Source: Caballeronia choica (GTDB lineage Bacteria; Pseudomonadota; Gammaproteobacteria; Burkholderiales; Burkholderiaceae). From it: a stretch of DNA of 64,000 bases. The stretch is taken from positions 186,001-250,000 of the forward strand of contig NZ_FCON02000001.1 of assembly GCF_001544535.1 (NCBI RefSeq), given 5' to 3'. Positions 1 through 9,202 of the stretch are shown here, one piece after another; the first letter of the stretch is position 1; the number at the start of each line of letters is the position of its first letter. A program made the translations under genes and the position numbers. The notes under the pieces were generated by a model. The model worked only from the letters and a program-made list of their open reading frames with translations, did no database searches and was not told where the DNA came from.

Positions 1-1290
1 CACACGGACTTCCTGCCTGTGGTCGACGCGATGAAGGACCAGCTCGAAACGGTGCACACCTTCATCTGGATCGACGACGAGGGCAGCGAAGCCAGCGCGC
101 ATTCGATCCCGTTCGCAAGCGAGTACGAGCACATGCTCGCCGCGAGCGAGCCCAGCTACGACTTCCCGGATTTCGACGAGAACACGCGCGCCACCACGTT
201 CTATACGACGGGCACGACGGGCTTGCCCAAGGGCGTTTATTTCTCGCACCGTCAGCTCGTGCTGCACACGATCACCGGCATGGCGGCGCTGGCGAGCCCC
301 GTATCGGGGCAGCGCTTTCACCGTGGCGACGTGTACATGCCAATCACGCCGATGTTCCATGTCCACGCGTGGGGCATGCCTTACATCGCCACCGTGCTGG
401 GCGTGAAGCAGGTCTATCCGGGCCGCTACGTGCCGGATCAGCTCGTCAAGCTCGTGCGGGATGAAGGCGTCACGTTCTCGCATTGCGTCGGCACCATCCT
501 GCACATGCTGCTCAACTGCGGTGAAGCGAAAACCGTCGACCTGAGCCGGTGGAAAGTGGTCATCGGCGGGGGCGCGCTGCCTCAGGGTCTCGCGCGTGCC
601 GCGCTCGATCGCGGTATCGATATCTTCGCTGGCTATGGCATGTCGGAGACCTGCCCGCTCTTGAGTCTTGCGCAACTGAAACCGGGCAGTGAGACGCTCG
701 ACATCGACGAACAGGTGAACCTGCGATGCAAGACGGGTCTTCCGGTGCCTCTCGTCGATCTGCGCATCGTGAACGAGGAGGGCGCAGACGTTCCTCACGA
801 CGGCAAGGCGAGCGGCGAGATCGTCGTGCGTGCGCCGTGGCTCACGCAGGGCTACCTGAAAAATCCCGGCGCTTCGGCCGAACTGTGGGACGGTGGCTAT
901 CTGCACACGCAGGATATCGCGAGCATCGCTCCGAACGGCTATCTGCAAATCACCGACCGCATCAAGGACGTGATCAAGTCGGGTGGCGAGTGGGTTTCGT
1001 CGCTCGAGATCGAGAGTCTGATCTCGCAGCATCCGGGCGTCTCCGAGGTCGCGGTGATCGGCATCAAGGACGAAAAGTGGGGCGAACGGCCCGTGGCGCT
1101 CGTGGTCCTGAAGCCGCAGTTCGTGCCGCTGGTGTCGGAAGATGAGATCAGAAATCACGTGCGTGCTTTTAGCGAGACCGGGCAGATTTCGAAGTACGCC
1201 GTGCCGCAAATCGTGAGGATCGTCGATCAACTTGAAAAGACGAGCGTCGGTAAATTGAACAAGAAGCGGTTGCGCGAACAATTCGCCTGA
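1..1290 (+). CDS. Acyl-CoA synthetase (AMP-forming), 5' end outside window
   Basis: This is the C-terminal 429 residues of an ANL-superfamily adenylating enzyme. The frame is open to the first base, so the true start lies upstream. The AMP-binding P-loop TTGTTGLPKG is visible, followed by the acyl-adenylate motif GYGMSET. The C-terminal hinge and lid (ITDRIKDVIKSGGEWVS) and the catalytic lysine region (KTSVGKLNKK) are also present. The sequence is closest to the AlkK-like medium/long-chain fatty acid:CoA ligases, which activate a fatty acid via an acyl-adenylate to acyl-CoA. It probably shares a transcript with the MaoC-type hydratase 23 bp downstream, which would act on an enoyl-CoA. Chain-length preference cannot be read from the sequence. 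Confidence 0.93.
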   Translation, partial: HTDFLPVVDAMKDQLETVHTFIWIDDEGSEASAHSIPFASEYEHMLAASEPSYDFPDFDENTRATTFYTTGTTGLPKGVYFSHRQLVLHTITGMAALASPVSGQRFHRGDVYMPITPMFHVHAWGMPYIATVLGVKQVYPGRYVPDQLVKLVRDEGVTFSHCVGTILHMLLNCGEAKTVDLSRWKVVIGGGALPQGLARAALDRGIDIFAGYGMSETCPLLSLAQLKPGSETLDIDEQVNLRCKTGLPVPLVDLRIVNEEGADVPHDGKASGEIVVRAPWLTQGYLKNPGASAELWDGGYLHTQDIASIAPNGYLQITDRIKDVIKSGGEWVSSLEIESLISQHPGVSEVAVIGIKDEKWGERPVALVVLKPQFVPLVSEDEIRNHVRAFSETGQISKYAVPQIVRIVDQLEKTSVGKLNKKRLREQFA

Positions 1291-1313
1291 TCATTCAAAC
1301 AAGAGACAACAAC

Positions 1314-1778
1314 ATGAGCATGACTGGATACGCCACGACCACGATCAGTGAGTTTGTCGGCCGTGAACTGGGTGTATCGGATTGGGTCGTAGTCGATCAG
1401 GCGCGCATCGACGCGTTTGCAGAGTGCACCGGCGACACGCAATGGATCCATGTGAACGTCGAGCGCGCAAGGCGCGAGAGCCCCTACGGCGGCACGATCG
1501 CGCACGGCTATCTCTCGCTCTCCTTGCTGGCGTCGCTTTCGATCGAGATCGGCCTCATCCCCGCCGATGCAAAAGCGGGCCTCAACTACGGGCTCGACAA
1601 GGTGCGCTTCATCACGCCCGTCAAGGCGGGCTCCCGGGTGCGGTGCCGCGTGGTGCTCGCTTCGGTGGCAAAGAAGGGCAACGACCGGATCCTCGTCAAG
1701 ACCGAAAACGAATTGCAGATCGAGGGCGAGGAAAAGCCGGCGCTGATTGCGCAGACGCTCGTGATGCTGATGGTATGA
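1314..1778 (+). CDS. MaoC-like hot-dog dehydratase / (R)-specific enoyl-CoA hydratase
   Basis: A 154-residue single hot-dog-fold protein. The hydratase signature is seen as D-x-QWIH (about residues 41-46) followed by the GGTIAHGYLSLSLL segment, which carries the catalytic Asp/His pair of the MaoC/PhaJ/NodN family. The length is normal for a single-domain member. It lies 23 bp after the acyl-CoA synthetase, so the pair may form part of a fatty acid or polyhydroxyalkanoate precursor route. The reaction is reversible hydration of a trans-2-enoyl-CoA; this is family knowledge and the substrate is not known. An ATG six bases further on (1320) is an equally possible start. Confidence 0.9.
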   Translation: MSMTGYATTTISEFVGRELGVSDWVVVDQARIDAFAECTGDTQWIHVNVERARRESPYGGTIAHGYLSLSLLASLSIEIGLIPADAKAGLNYGLDKVRFITPVKAGSRVRCRVVLASVAKKGNDRILVKTENELQIEGEEKPALIAQTLVMLMV

Positions 1779-2004
1779 CGACCGTGGTGAACGGGCGGCG
1801 AGAGGCGGTGTAGGGTTCGATAGCGAAGTGCTTGTCCACGGCAACCGCTGATACCCCGGGAACGCTCGGGATTTCATCCCGGCGGCGCGGCTCCGTCTGT
1901 CTATTGGACCAACGTCGTATTGCCTTGCTCAGTGCTGGCGCCTACATTGTGAAATGTATTTCCAATGAAACCGCTCGGCTCGGCGCACGCACGGAGGCAC
2001 GGGA

Positions 2005-2820
2005 ATGGCGAAGACACAGGGGAAAAAAGAGCGGCCCGCACAAGACGCGACCTTGTCGAACAAGGCGTACCGCAAGGCCTTGTTCCAGTTGCACGTCGAG
2101 CTCGTCAAGCTCCAGGAGTGGGTGGTGCAGACCGGCAGGAAGGTCTGCATCGTCTTCGAAGGACGCGACGGCGCCGGCAAGGGCGGCACCATCAAGGCGA
2201 TCACCGAGCGGGTCAGTCCGCGCGTGTTTCGCGTCGTCGCGCTTCCGGCGCCGACCGACCGCGAGAAGAGCCAGATGTACGTGCAACGCTACCTGCCGCA
2301 TTTGCCGGCCGCGGGGGAGGTCGTGATCTTCGACCGCAGCTGGTACAACCGCGCGGGCGTCGAGCGGGTGATGGGCTTCTGCTCCAGCGAGGAGGTGGAG
2401 GCCTTCTACCGAGCCGTGCCGCTCGTCGAACAGGCGATCGTCGGGTCCGGCATCATTTTGCTGAAGTACTGGCTGGAAGTCAGCGAGGAGGAGCAGACCC
2501 GCCGCCTCGAGTCGCGCATCCACGACGGGCGCAAGGTATGGAAACTGTCCGGCATGGACCTGAAATCGTACAGCCGATGGTATGACTACTCGCGTGCGCG
2601 CGACGCGATGTTCAAAGCGTCCGACACGGATCTCGCTCCCTGGTACGTCGCGAATTCCAATGACAAGCGACGGGCGCGGCTCAACATCATCAGCGACTTG
2701 CTCGCGAGGATTCCCTATGAAGCCATGCCGCGCCAGAAGGTGACCTTGCCCAAACGGCAAAAACCGGAGGGTTACGAGGATCCACACTATCCGTTCAGAT
2801 ACATAGCCGAGAGATTCTGA
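2005..2820 (+). CDS. ppk2: Polyphosphate kinase 2 (PPK2 family)
   Basis: A 271-residue cytosolic PPK2. The Walker A is FEGRDGAGKGGT (about residues 49-60) and the Walker B-like motif is DRSWYNRAGVERVMGF (about 110-125). The lid and C-terminal core contain YDYSRARDAMFKASD. Length and motifs fit the single-domain PPK2 enzymes that transfer phosphate between polyphosphate and nucleoside diphosphates. Whether it is class I (NDP) or able to use NMP cannot be settled by eye. The gene follows a 226-bp non-coding stretch and precedes a SulP transporter by 38 bp, so the two may be co-transcribed. Confidence 0.95.
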   Translation: MAKTQGKKERPAQDATLSNKAYRKALFQLHVELVKLQEWVVQTGRKVCIVFEGRDGAGKGGTIKAITERVSPRVFRVVALPAPTDREKSQMYVQRYLPHLPAAGEVVIFDRSWYNRAGVERVMGFCSSEEVEAFYRAVPLVEQAIVGSGIILLKYWLEVSEEEQTRRLESRIHDGRKVWKLSGMDLKSYSRWYDYSRARDAMFKASDTDLAPWYVANSNDKRRARLNIISDLLARIPYEAMPRQKVTLPKRQKPEGYEDPHYPFRYIAERF

Positions 2821-2858
2821 GCTCGACGGTCCGCCGCAGACGAGGCTCAAGCGTCGCC

Positions 2859-4604
2859 ATGAAGCGATTACATTTGTCCCGTCAGCAGAAGCGCCGCGGG
2901 CAATCTCATATCGGGCCCCGTCGGCGTTCGGCGGGCAGCGTGCGTGTGCCCTTGCCGGAGTGGCTTGCCGATTACAGAAAGGAGTGGCTGAGGCCCGACG
3001 CCATCGCGGGGCTGACCGTGGCGGCGGTCGTCATTCCGAAGGCGCTCGCCTATGCGACCATCGCCGGCCTGCCGGTTCAGGTCGGGCTCTATACGTCCTT
3101 TCTGCCGATGCTGATCTATGCCCTGCTGGGCACGTCGCGTCCGCTCAGCGTCAGCACGACGACCACGCTTGCGATCCTGGTCGCGGCGGCACTTCAACAG
3201 GCGGGCGCGAACGATCCGGCCGCCCTGGTGACGGCGTCGGCGACGCTGACGTTTCTGGTAGGTGCCATCCTCGTCCTGGCGAGGCTGCTGCGGCTCGGCT
3301 TCGTCGCAAATTTCATTTCGGAGCCGGTGTTGATCGGCTTCAAGGCTGGCGTCGGCATCGTGATCGTCGTGGATCAATTGCCGAAGCTGCTCGGCATTCA
3401 TTTCCACAAAGGCTCGCTGTTTCACAACCTGCTTGCCATTGTCCAGGGGCTGCCGCAGACCTCGCTCGCGACCGTGGCCGTCGGAGCGGTCATGATCGGC
3501 CTCCTGGTCGCCCTGGAGCATGGGTTCCCGCGTGCGCCCGCGCCCCTGATCGCAGTGGCCGCCGGGATTGCCGCTGTCAAGCTGCTCGGCCTGCCGGATT
3601 ACGGCGTGGCGACCGTCGGCCATGTGCCGACGGGGCTGCCGCCCCTGACAAGGCCGGACCCCGCCATGTTGACGGCACTCTTGCCGCCCGCGCTCGGCAT
3701 CGCGCTGATGAGCTTCACCGAAACCATCGCGGCGGGCCGCGCGTTCAGCCAAAGCGGCGAGCCGGCGCCGCAGCCGAACCGCGAGCTGCTGGCGACGGGG
3801 TTGGCAAACCTCGGGGGCGCGTTGTTCGGCGCGATGGCCGGCGGCGGAGGCACGACGCAGACCGCCGTGAACCGGCTGTCGGGTGCCCGGACGCAACTCG
3901 CCGGCGTGGTCACGGCGCTGGCCTCGCTCGGCACGATGCTCTTTCTCGCGCCGCTCATCGAGCTGATGCCGGAAGCGACGCTGGCGGCGGTGGTCATCGT
4001 CTATTCGATCGGGTTGATCCAGCCGTCGGAGTTCCGCGACATCCTCCGGATACGCTTGACGGAATTCATCTGGGCCCTGATTGCGCTGGTGGGCGTGGCC
4101 GTGGTCGGCACGCTTGAGGGGATCGTCGTCGCGATCATCGTGTCGCTGGTCGCGCTCGCTCATCAGTCGTCGGACCCGCCGGTCTATGTTCTCGGCAGAA
4201 AGCCGGGGACGAATGTGTTCCGTCCGCAATCGGCCGAGCACCCGGACGACGAAACCTTCCCCGGTCTGCTGATGCTGAGTCCGCAGGGACGGATTTTCTT
4301 CGCGAATGCAAAGCGCGTCGCCGAGAGGATGAGGCCGCTGATCGCGTCGACGGAGCCGAAAATCGTGGCGCTCGATCTCGCAGGTGTATTCGATTTCGAA
4401 TACACCGCGCTGAAGATGCTGACGGAAGCGGAGAGGAAGTTTCGCGAGGAGCACGGCGTCGTGCTCTGGCTCGTCGGGCTGAACCCCGCCGTTCTCGCGA
4501 TGGTGCGGCGCTCGCCGCTGGGAGCGACGCTCGGAAACGACAGGATGTTCTTCAACATGGACATGGCGGTTGCCCGGTATCTGGCGGACCAGGCCCGCGA
4601 GTGA
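2859..4604 (+). CDS. SulP-family anion permease with STAS domain
   Basis: A 581-residue inner-membrane transporter. It begins with a basic N-terminal tail of about 45 residues, then about 10-12 hydrophobic helices starting at PDAIAGLTVAAVVIPKALAY, a classical SulP helix-1 region. A cytosolic STAS domain follows (about residues 445-560; core FPGLLMLSPQGRIFFANA and VVALDLAGVFDFEYTALK). SulP proteins carry sulfate, bicarbonate, dicarboxylates or other anions; the substrate is not evident here. It follows ppk2 by 38 bp. Two consecutive 12-bp repeats lie just after its stop codon. Confidence 0.92.
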   Translation: MKRLHLSRQQKRRGQSHIGPRRRSAGSVRVPLPEWLADYRKEWLRPDAIAGLTVAAVVIPKALAYATIAGLPVQVGLYTSFLPMLIYALLGTSRPLSVSTTTTLAILVAAALQQAGANDPAALVTASATLTFLVGAILVLARLLRLGFVANFISEPVLIGFKAGVGIVIVVDQLPKLLGIHFHKGSLFHNLLAIVQGLPQTSLATVAVGAVMIGLLVALEHGFPRAPAPLIAVAAGIAAVKLLGLPDYGVATVGHVPTGLPPLTRPDPAMLTALLPPALGIALMSFTETIAAGRAFSQSGEPAPQPNRELLATGLANLGGALFGAMAGGGGTTQTAVNRLSGARTQLAGVVTALASLGTMLFLAPLIELMPEATLAAVVIVYSIGLIQPSEFRDILRIRLTEFIWALIALVGVAVVGTLEGIVVAIIVSLVALAHQSSDPPVYVLGRKPGTNVFRPQSAEHPDDETFPGLLMLSPQGRIFFANAKRVAERMRPLIASTEPKIVALDLAGVFDFEYTALKMLTEAERKFREEHGVVLWLVGLNPAVLAMVRRSPLGATLGNDRMFFNMDMAVARYLADQARE

Positions 4605-4618
4605 CGCGGCAAGCGCGT

Positions 4619-4642
4619 GTCAGTGTGAAAGTCAGTGTGAAA
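4619..4642. repeat. Two tandem copies of a 12-bp repeat
   Basis: GTCAGTGTGAAA occurs twice head to tail, directly after the SulP gene and before the convergent AI-2E-family gene. No function is evident. It is probably a local duplication. Confidence 0.8.
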
Positions 4643-4675
4643 TAAGGAGCGGAAATGCGTCCGGCCTTCACTGTG

Positions 4676-5776
4676 TCATGTCGGCTTGCGGTCATTTGAC
4701 CCGCCACTGCCCGGCGGGTCCTCGACCCATAGCCAGAACAGGCGATAGCCGACCGCGAGCGCGACCGGACCAATGAACAGGCCGATGACGCCCCCGGTGA
4801 CCATGCCGCCCAGCGCGCCGATCAGCACGACCGGCATCGGCACGTCGACACCGCGACCCAGCAGCAGGGGCTTCAGGACGTTGTCGACGAGTCCTGCGAT
4901 GAAGACATAGACGGCAAAGGCAATCGTAGCCGCGCTGACGCCGCCGGCGGAAAAGACAAAGATAATCACGGGAAGGGTGATCAGGGTGGCCGGCAGCTGC
5001 ATGATCCCGAGCAGCAGCACCCCAAGGGCCAGCAGGCCGGCGCCCGGGACGTCCATGGCAACGAAGCCGCCACCAATCAGCAGCATCTGTATGAAGGCGA
5101 TGCCCACCACTCCCTGAGCCACCGCACGGATGGTAGCGGTGCACAGCTCGGTGATCTGCAGGCCCCTGTCCGGGCCGAAGATGCGCGAGGCGATTCTGAC
5201 CGCGCTGCCTTGGCCCGCTTCGCCGTGGGCCATGATGAATCCCGCGACGATCAGCGCGAAAACGAATATCAGCAGGGCCATGCCGAGGCCGGCGAGCTTG
5301 CCAAGCAAAGCCAGGCTGACCACCTTGATCTGTGGGGCGAGTCTCATCGCCAGACCGCTCATGTCGGTGGCCGCCTGGTTCCACAAGTCATACAGGCGAT
5401 GACCCACCAGCGGCCAGCTTGCCACCGACGCGGGCGGCGGCGGAGCGTGGAAGTTCCCGCTCCTGAAGATGTCCATGGCCTTGTCCACCGAGTCGACGAT
5501 TGCAGCACCCAGCAGGTAGGTGGGTAGCAGGATGACGCCGAACGCGATCAGGACGATCAGCGTGGCGGCGCGACCGTCCTTGCCCAGCCTTCGCCTGAGC
5601 CGGACCTGCAGGGGATAGATCGTCGTCGCCAGAATCAGGGACCACAGTACGAGGTCAAAGAACGGCTTGAAGATCTCGAAGCAGAAGATCACGAGGGCCG
5701 CGATCAGCCCGGCGCGAATATAGACGTCGAGCAGGCCGCGGGACAGTGCCTTGTCGGATGTAGGCGTGGGCAGCAT
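4676..5776 (-). CDS. AI-2E family (PerM/TqsA-like) membrane protein
   Basis: A 366-residue polytopic protein of the AI-2E exporter-like superfamily. It has paired N-terminal helices followed by LWSLILATTIYPLQVRLRRRLG, a long soluble loop, and a C-terminal membrane cluster with the family signature GIMQLPATLITLPVIIFVF and GLVDNVLKPLLLGRG. I chose the ATG at 5776 because AGGAGG sits six bases upstream. The open frame extends further upstream to 5860 without such a site. Family members include putative AI-2 exporters and sodium/proton antiporters, so the name does not establish a substrate. It is convergent with the SulP gene. Confidence 0.9.
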   Translation of the reverse strand: MLPTPTSDKALSRGLLDVYIRAGLIAALVIFCFEIFKPFFDLVLWSLILATTIYPLQVRLRRRLGKDGRAATLIVLIAFGVILLPTYLLGAAIVDSVDKAMDIFRSGNFHAPPPPASVASWPLVGHRLYDLWNQAATDMSGLAMRLAPQIKVVSLALLGKLAGLGMALLIFVFALIVAGFIMAHGEAGQGSAVRIASRIFGPDRGLQITELCTATIRAVAQGVVGIAFIQMLLIGGGFVAMDVPGAGLLALGVLLLGIMQLPATLITLPVIIFVFSAGGVSAATIAFAVYVFIAGLVDNVLKPLLLGRGVDVPMPVVLIGALGGMVTGGVIGLFIGPVALAVGYRLFWLWVEDPPGSGGSNDRKPT

Positions 5777-5987
5777 CGATTGCCTCCTGGTGGGCACAGC
5801 GCGTACTGGGTCGGTAAGCGAATCTCCTGGCTCCGGAGGCGTCTTTGCTGCAGGAGGCAAGCAGGCCCGGCCGCGCTTCCGGGCGCTCTGCCGTACAGTT
5901 CCCGAACCACATCGACCGTTTCGCGAGAGGCGGGTCCTTCCCGACTGGGTTGTCGCCGTCCGCGGATTCGACGAAGGCGGGACGCGC

Positions 5988-6974
5988 CTAAAAACTCATG
6001 GCGAAGCCAAACGATACACCGTGTACGTTATGTCCGAAGACGTAGCGAACCATCGCGCGCGTCCGCGTGACGAAGACGGGATACTTGCTGCTATCGAGTT
6101 CGAGGCCAACCCCCAGCGAGGTGAGATCATTGAAGCCAAGCACGCCGGCACTGTCGCCGAAATAATGGGAATAGGCCGTTTCCAATACGTAGCGTACGGG
6201 CTTGTCCAGGGCATGAAGGCCTGTCGGGGCGCGCCAGCGCGCCCACATGCTGAATTGCTGTGACGTCGCCGATCCTTGCACGGCGTCAGACGTACTGCCG
6301 AAACTGCGCAGGTAGATGTCGGTGGCACGCAGTTCGACATCGATCTCGTAGTTTTCCCGGTAATGCTCGTAATCGAGCATGAGCGAACCTCCATAGCCGT
6401 ATGCGTTGAGCGCGCCATCTTCGAGGAATTGCAGGTTCGTGTCCTTGATGCGATTGATGAAAGTCTGCGCCAACCTCAGGTCGCTTGCCACCCGGCCGAT
6501 GGTGCCGTTGAGTATCGGCCTGAACTTCAACTCATCGGTAATCGGGAAGTCCCAGCCAATTCCCACTGTCGTACTGGCGGTATTCCACTTGGCCGGAATC
6601 GGCCGCTGCTGGGAGCCGTCGCTTGCGACAAAGGTAGGATCGTAACGGCTGTATGCCAGCGTACCCTCGAGGTACAGCGGAAAGGAGCGGCTGACCGTAA
6701 AGCCGCCACCCAGTTGGGTCTGGCCAAATCCGGGATTGCCGGTGGTGCCGCTATTGATCGAGAGGGAACTCGTCGTCACATCGGGGACGGTCGTGTAAGT
6801 CATGATGGCCAGAACGGCATCGGCGTGGCTCTTGACGTTCGCCCCCAGCAGCGCTTGATTGGGCAATTGATTGGGCGTCGCCTGCGCATGGGCTGCGCCA
6901 CAGATGACGAACGGAAGAAGGGCCCATGCGGATGAGGAACTGCGACAAGACAGGGAACGTTTGGATTTTTGCAT
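5988..6974 (-). CDS. Outer-membrane beta-barrel protein of unknown function
   Basis: A 328-residue protein with a clear Sec signal peptide: a basic start, a hydrophobic core WALLPFVICGAAHA and cleavage before QA. The mature part alternates polar and aromatic residues in many amphipathic strands. It ends in FGFAMSF, the C-terminal phenylalanine typical of Bam-assembled outer-membrane barrels. I do not recognise the family with certainty. It resembles conserved hypothetical barrels sometimes grouped with autotransporter-domain proteins. There is no passenger domain. It lies between the AI-2E-family gene and a 583-bp intergenic region and is probably monocistronic. Confidence 0.8.
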   Translation of the reverse strand: MQKSKRSLSCRSSSSAWALLPFVICGAAHAQATPNQLPNQALLGANVKSHADAVLAIMTYTTVPDVTTSSLSINSGTTGNPGFGQTQLGGGFTVSRSFPLYLEGTLAYSRYDPTFVASDGSQQRPIPAKWNTASTTVGIGWDFPITDELKFRPILNGTIGRVASDLRLAQTFINRIKDTNLQFLEDGALNAYGYGGSLMLDYEHYRENYEIDVELRATDIYLRSFGSTSDAVQGSATSQQFSMWARWRAPTGLHALDKPVRYVLETAYSHYFGDSAGVLGFNDLTSLGVGLELDSSKYPVFVTRTRAMVRYVFGHNVHGVSFGFAMSF

Positions 6975-7557
6975 GTCCAGTGACTGTCGTTATCGGTTGA
7001 TCGTTCCTTCGATTTCCGAGGACTGCCGAAGCGAGCATGAGCAATCTATACCATAAGTCGCAAATACCTTGGGTCGCGGCAAGCCCGGCCGTCGACAGCC
7101 AGGATGCCAGGTCGGGAATGTTGCATTCTTCTTGTTAATCGAAGAAGATTAAAAGGTCAAGATCGAGCGGAGGGGCTCTCCGGGGCCAGTGCGATCGCTC
7201 AGGGCGCTCTGCACGCGTTTCGTTCATGACGGAATGATTCGAGTGCGAACGCGCACCACGAATGCGTCGAGGTTCGCTCGATGCGCTGCCCGACGCAGGG
7301 AGAAAGTCATGAGTCACCTGGTCGCCGTCGGCATGGCGACTTTTGTGGTAGCGCTTAATCCGATCGGAAACGGTAGTCACGGAAGCGTCGTGCAGGTCGA
7401 TCGATCACTGCCGCAGGGGCATCGTCACTGGCATCTCTCTGCCATGGCCTTGAAGGAATATTGTTCCGGGCGCCATGTGGGTTCACCGCTGGACAAGTCA
7501 GCGTAGCCGGCCTGCATTGAGCACGGAGCGACCGTCTACGACAAAGGAGATATCCCC
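6975..7557. other. Intergenic region between barrel protein and VIT-like gene
   Basis: This 583-bp stretch separates two divergently transcribed genes. A short inverted repeat, TCTTCTT ... AAGAAGA, lies near 7127-7147. One possible small gene is listed separately (7309-7506). Nothing else with coding character is evident. Confidence 0.5.
7309..7506 (+). CDS. Possible small protein, 65 residues
   Basis: An ATG preceded by GGGAG with seven-base spacing opens a 65-codon frame ending 51 bp before the VIT-like gene. The first 20 residues (MSHLVAVGMATFVVALNPIG) are hydrophobic and could be a weak signal or membrane segment. The rest is polar and has no recognised motif. The good ribosome site and close position to the next gene support it. 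The absence of a known family and the mediocre codon pattern argue against it. Confidence 0.35.
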   Translation: MSHLVAVGMATFVVALNPIGNGSHGSVVQVDRSLPQGHRHWHLSAMALKEYCSGRHVGSPLDKSA

Positions 7558-8229
7558 GTGAGCAGCTTGACGCAACAGGACGATACCGAAGCGCGCGAAC
7601 CGATCCTCGATACGGTTGATCGAGTCTCGGAGTTGTGTTTCGGGCTGTTCATGGCATTGACTTTCGTCGGCACCGTTTCGGCGACAGCCGGGGAAGATGC
7701 GGGCCGCAAAATGCTGTACACCGCACTGGGCTGCAATCTTGCATGGGGACTTGCCGACGCCGTGATGTACCTCGTACGCACGTTGACGAACCGGGGCCGG
7801 CGGCTCACGCTTGCGCTGGCCGTCCGGAACGAACCGGATCCTGTTGCCGGCGTTCGCACGCTCCGCGATGCGTTGCCGCCGACCATGAGGACGCTGGTTT
7901 CCGATTCGGAACTCGAGTCCATCCGGGCGCGTCTTGCCGCCAAAGCCAACCTCCCTGATCGACCCAGGTTCGTCCGCGACGATTTTTTCGGTGCTGCAGG
8001 GATCTTCATCATCATCGTATTGTCCACGTTCCCGGTTGCGATTCCTTTCGTTATCCTGGATAACGTTTCGGCAGCCCTGCTGGTTTCACGTATTCTCACG
8101 CTCGCCATGTTGTTCGCCGGCGGCATGGCGCTCGGCCGCCATGCCGGCTGGGGCAGTTGGAAAGCCGGGATTTCGATGGTCACACTGGGCGTGCTGTTGA
8201 CGATGGCAATCATCAGTCTGGGTGGTTGA
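7558..8229 (+). CDS. Small VIT1/CCC1-like membrane protein
   Basis: A 223-residue protein with about five hydrophobic segments in two groups: FGLFMALTFVGTVSA and GCNLAWGLADAVMYL near the N-terminus, then three helices after residue 140. The N-terminal helix pair resembles the first helices of VIT1/CCC1 iron/manganese transporters. The protein lacks much of the metal-binding middle region, and about 60 soluble residues connect the two halves. The start is GTG, with AAAGGAG eight to nine bases upstream. It probably sits in the inner membrane. Metal transport is inferred from weak resemblance only. Confidence 0.75.
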   Translation: MSSLTQQDDTEAREPILDTVDRVSELCFGLFMALTFVGTVSATAGEDAGRKMLYTALGCNLAWGLADAVMYLVRTLTNRGRRLTLALAVRNEPDPVAGVRTLRDALPPTMRTLVSDSELESIRARLAAKANLPDRPRFVRDDFFGAAGIFIIIVLSTFPVAIPFVILDNVSAALLVSRILTLAMLFAGGMALGRHAGWGSWKAGISMVTLGVLLTMAIISLGG

Positions 8230-8306
8230 ACCCCGGGTCGACCCGATCCGTCGCAACGGACATAAGCGGTTCCCGTTCGTTACCCCCGAACTATCCCAAT
8301 CTGTGA

Positions 8307-8501
8307 GCGACGACCGTCGCGCCTGGACAGCAGGCGGACCGCGCTCCTTCGCCGGCACAAGTTCGCGCGGAACTGGCCGAGCTGAGATGCACGGGCTACG
8401 ATCCGAATGACTGGTCGGACTGTCCAGCGAACATTCAGGCGGCCGCGCAACGGGTGAGCGGCGCTGCGTCAGTAGGCGCGCGATCGCAGTGCAGGCGTTG
8501 A
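8307..8501 (+). pseudogene. DUF4148 gene remnant
   Basis: Frame 3 of this stretch reads PSPAQVRAELAELRCTGYDP and then NDWSDCPANIQAAAQRV. This matches the shape of the small periplasmic DUF4148 proteins common in Burkholderia (a TRAQVRAEL ... GY-P ... YP--IQAAEARV pattern). A stop codon at 8304-8306 cuts off the region where the start and signal peptide should be, so no intact N-terminus exists. I call it a decayed copy. The 600-bp gap in which it sits (8230-8830) holds no other gene I can support. Confidence 0.5.
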
Positions 8502-8830
8502 GGGTTCGCTTGGTTCATCGGCATTGCATTGAATCTGCCGCTTGCGCTGACAGGGTGTTTTCACACCAAGCGGTGGTGCGATGAAGCACGGCGCCTACAG
8601 ACGAACCTGGATAACATGGCTGCAATGGTGCGGTGAATCGATCGTCGCCTGGAGGGGATGGCGCTTGCCCGAAATGACCGGGCGCAGGGTCTTCGACGGC
8701 GGCGATTGAACAAGGCGGGTGCGCCGTCCGCGATTTTTCGAGGCCGCCTGTCCATCAGCATGCGGCCCGCGCGTCATTGTGATGGCGGCCCGATGCAATC
8801 ACCCGCCTCAACCCCATGACGGAGGCTCAT

Positions 8831-9202
8831 ATGCAATACCTGCTGATGATCTATTCACAAGAAAACAGGTGGAACCAGATGACCGACAGCGAGCGGCAGC
8901 AAGGCGTCGCGGCGTATCAGGCGTACACCGAATCGTTGAAAAAAGCGGAGGCTCTGGTGGGCGCCAACCGGCTACAGAACACGAATACGTCGACCACGGT
9001 GCGGCTCGTCGACGGCAAGCCACAGGTGCTCGACGGACCGTATTCCGATTCGAAGGAACAACTCGCCGGCTACTACCTGATCGACGTGCCCAACCTGGAC
9101 GCGGCGATCGCGTGGGCGTCGCGTTGTCCCGGCGCGGCGCACGGCATCATGGAAGTGCGCCCGGTCTGGACTGCCCCCTACGACGCGCCATCTGCTGCAT
9201 GA
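8831..9202 (+). CDS. YCII-related (DGPF) domain protein
   Basis: A 123-residue protein of the YCII superfamily. It opens with MQYLLMIYSQEN and contains the characteristic ending of the first half, VLDGPYSDSKEQLAGYYLID (DGPF/DGPY motif). The start at 8831 is chosen because GGAGG lies five bases upstream; an upstream ATG at 8816 has no such site. Its stop codon overlaps the start of the sigma factor gene (ATGA), so the two are translationally coupled. YCII proteins are typical partners of ECF42 sigma factors. Their biochemical role is not settled. Confidence 0.93.
   Translation: MQYLLMIYSQENRWNQMTDSERQQGVAAYQAYTESLKKAEALVGANRLQNTNTSTTVRLVDGKPQVLDGPYSDSKEQLAGYYLIDVPNLDAAIAWASRCPGAAHGIMEVRPVWTAPYDAPSAA

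Noticed and set aside
2868-4454. A 528-codon minus-strand frame over the SulP gene
   Set aside because: It is antisense to a clear transporter gene, and the translated sequence is Arg/Gln/His-rich with no membrane segments or motif.
8719-9198. N-terminal extension of the sigma factor to an upstream start
   Set aside because: The extension overlaps the whole YCII gene in another frame. The ATGA overlap at 9199 and family length fix the start there.
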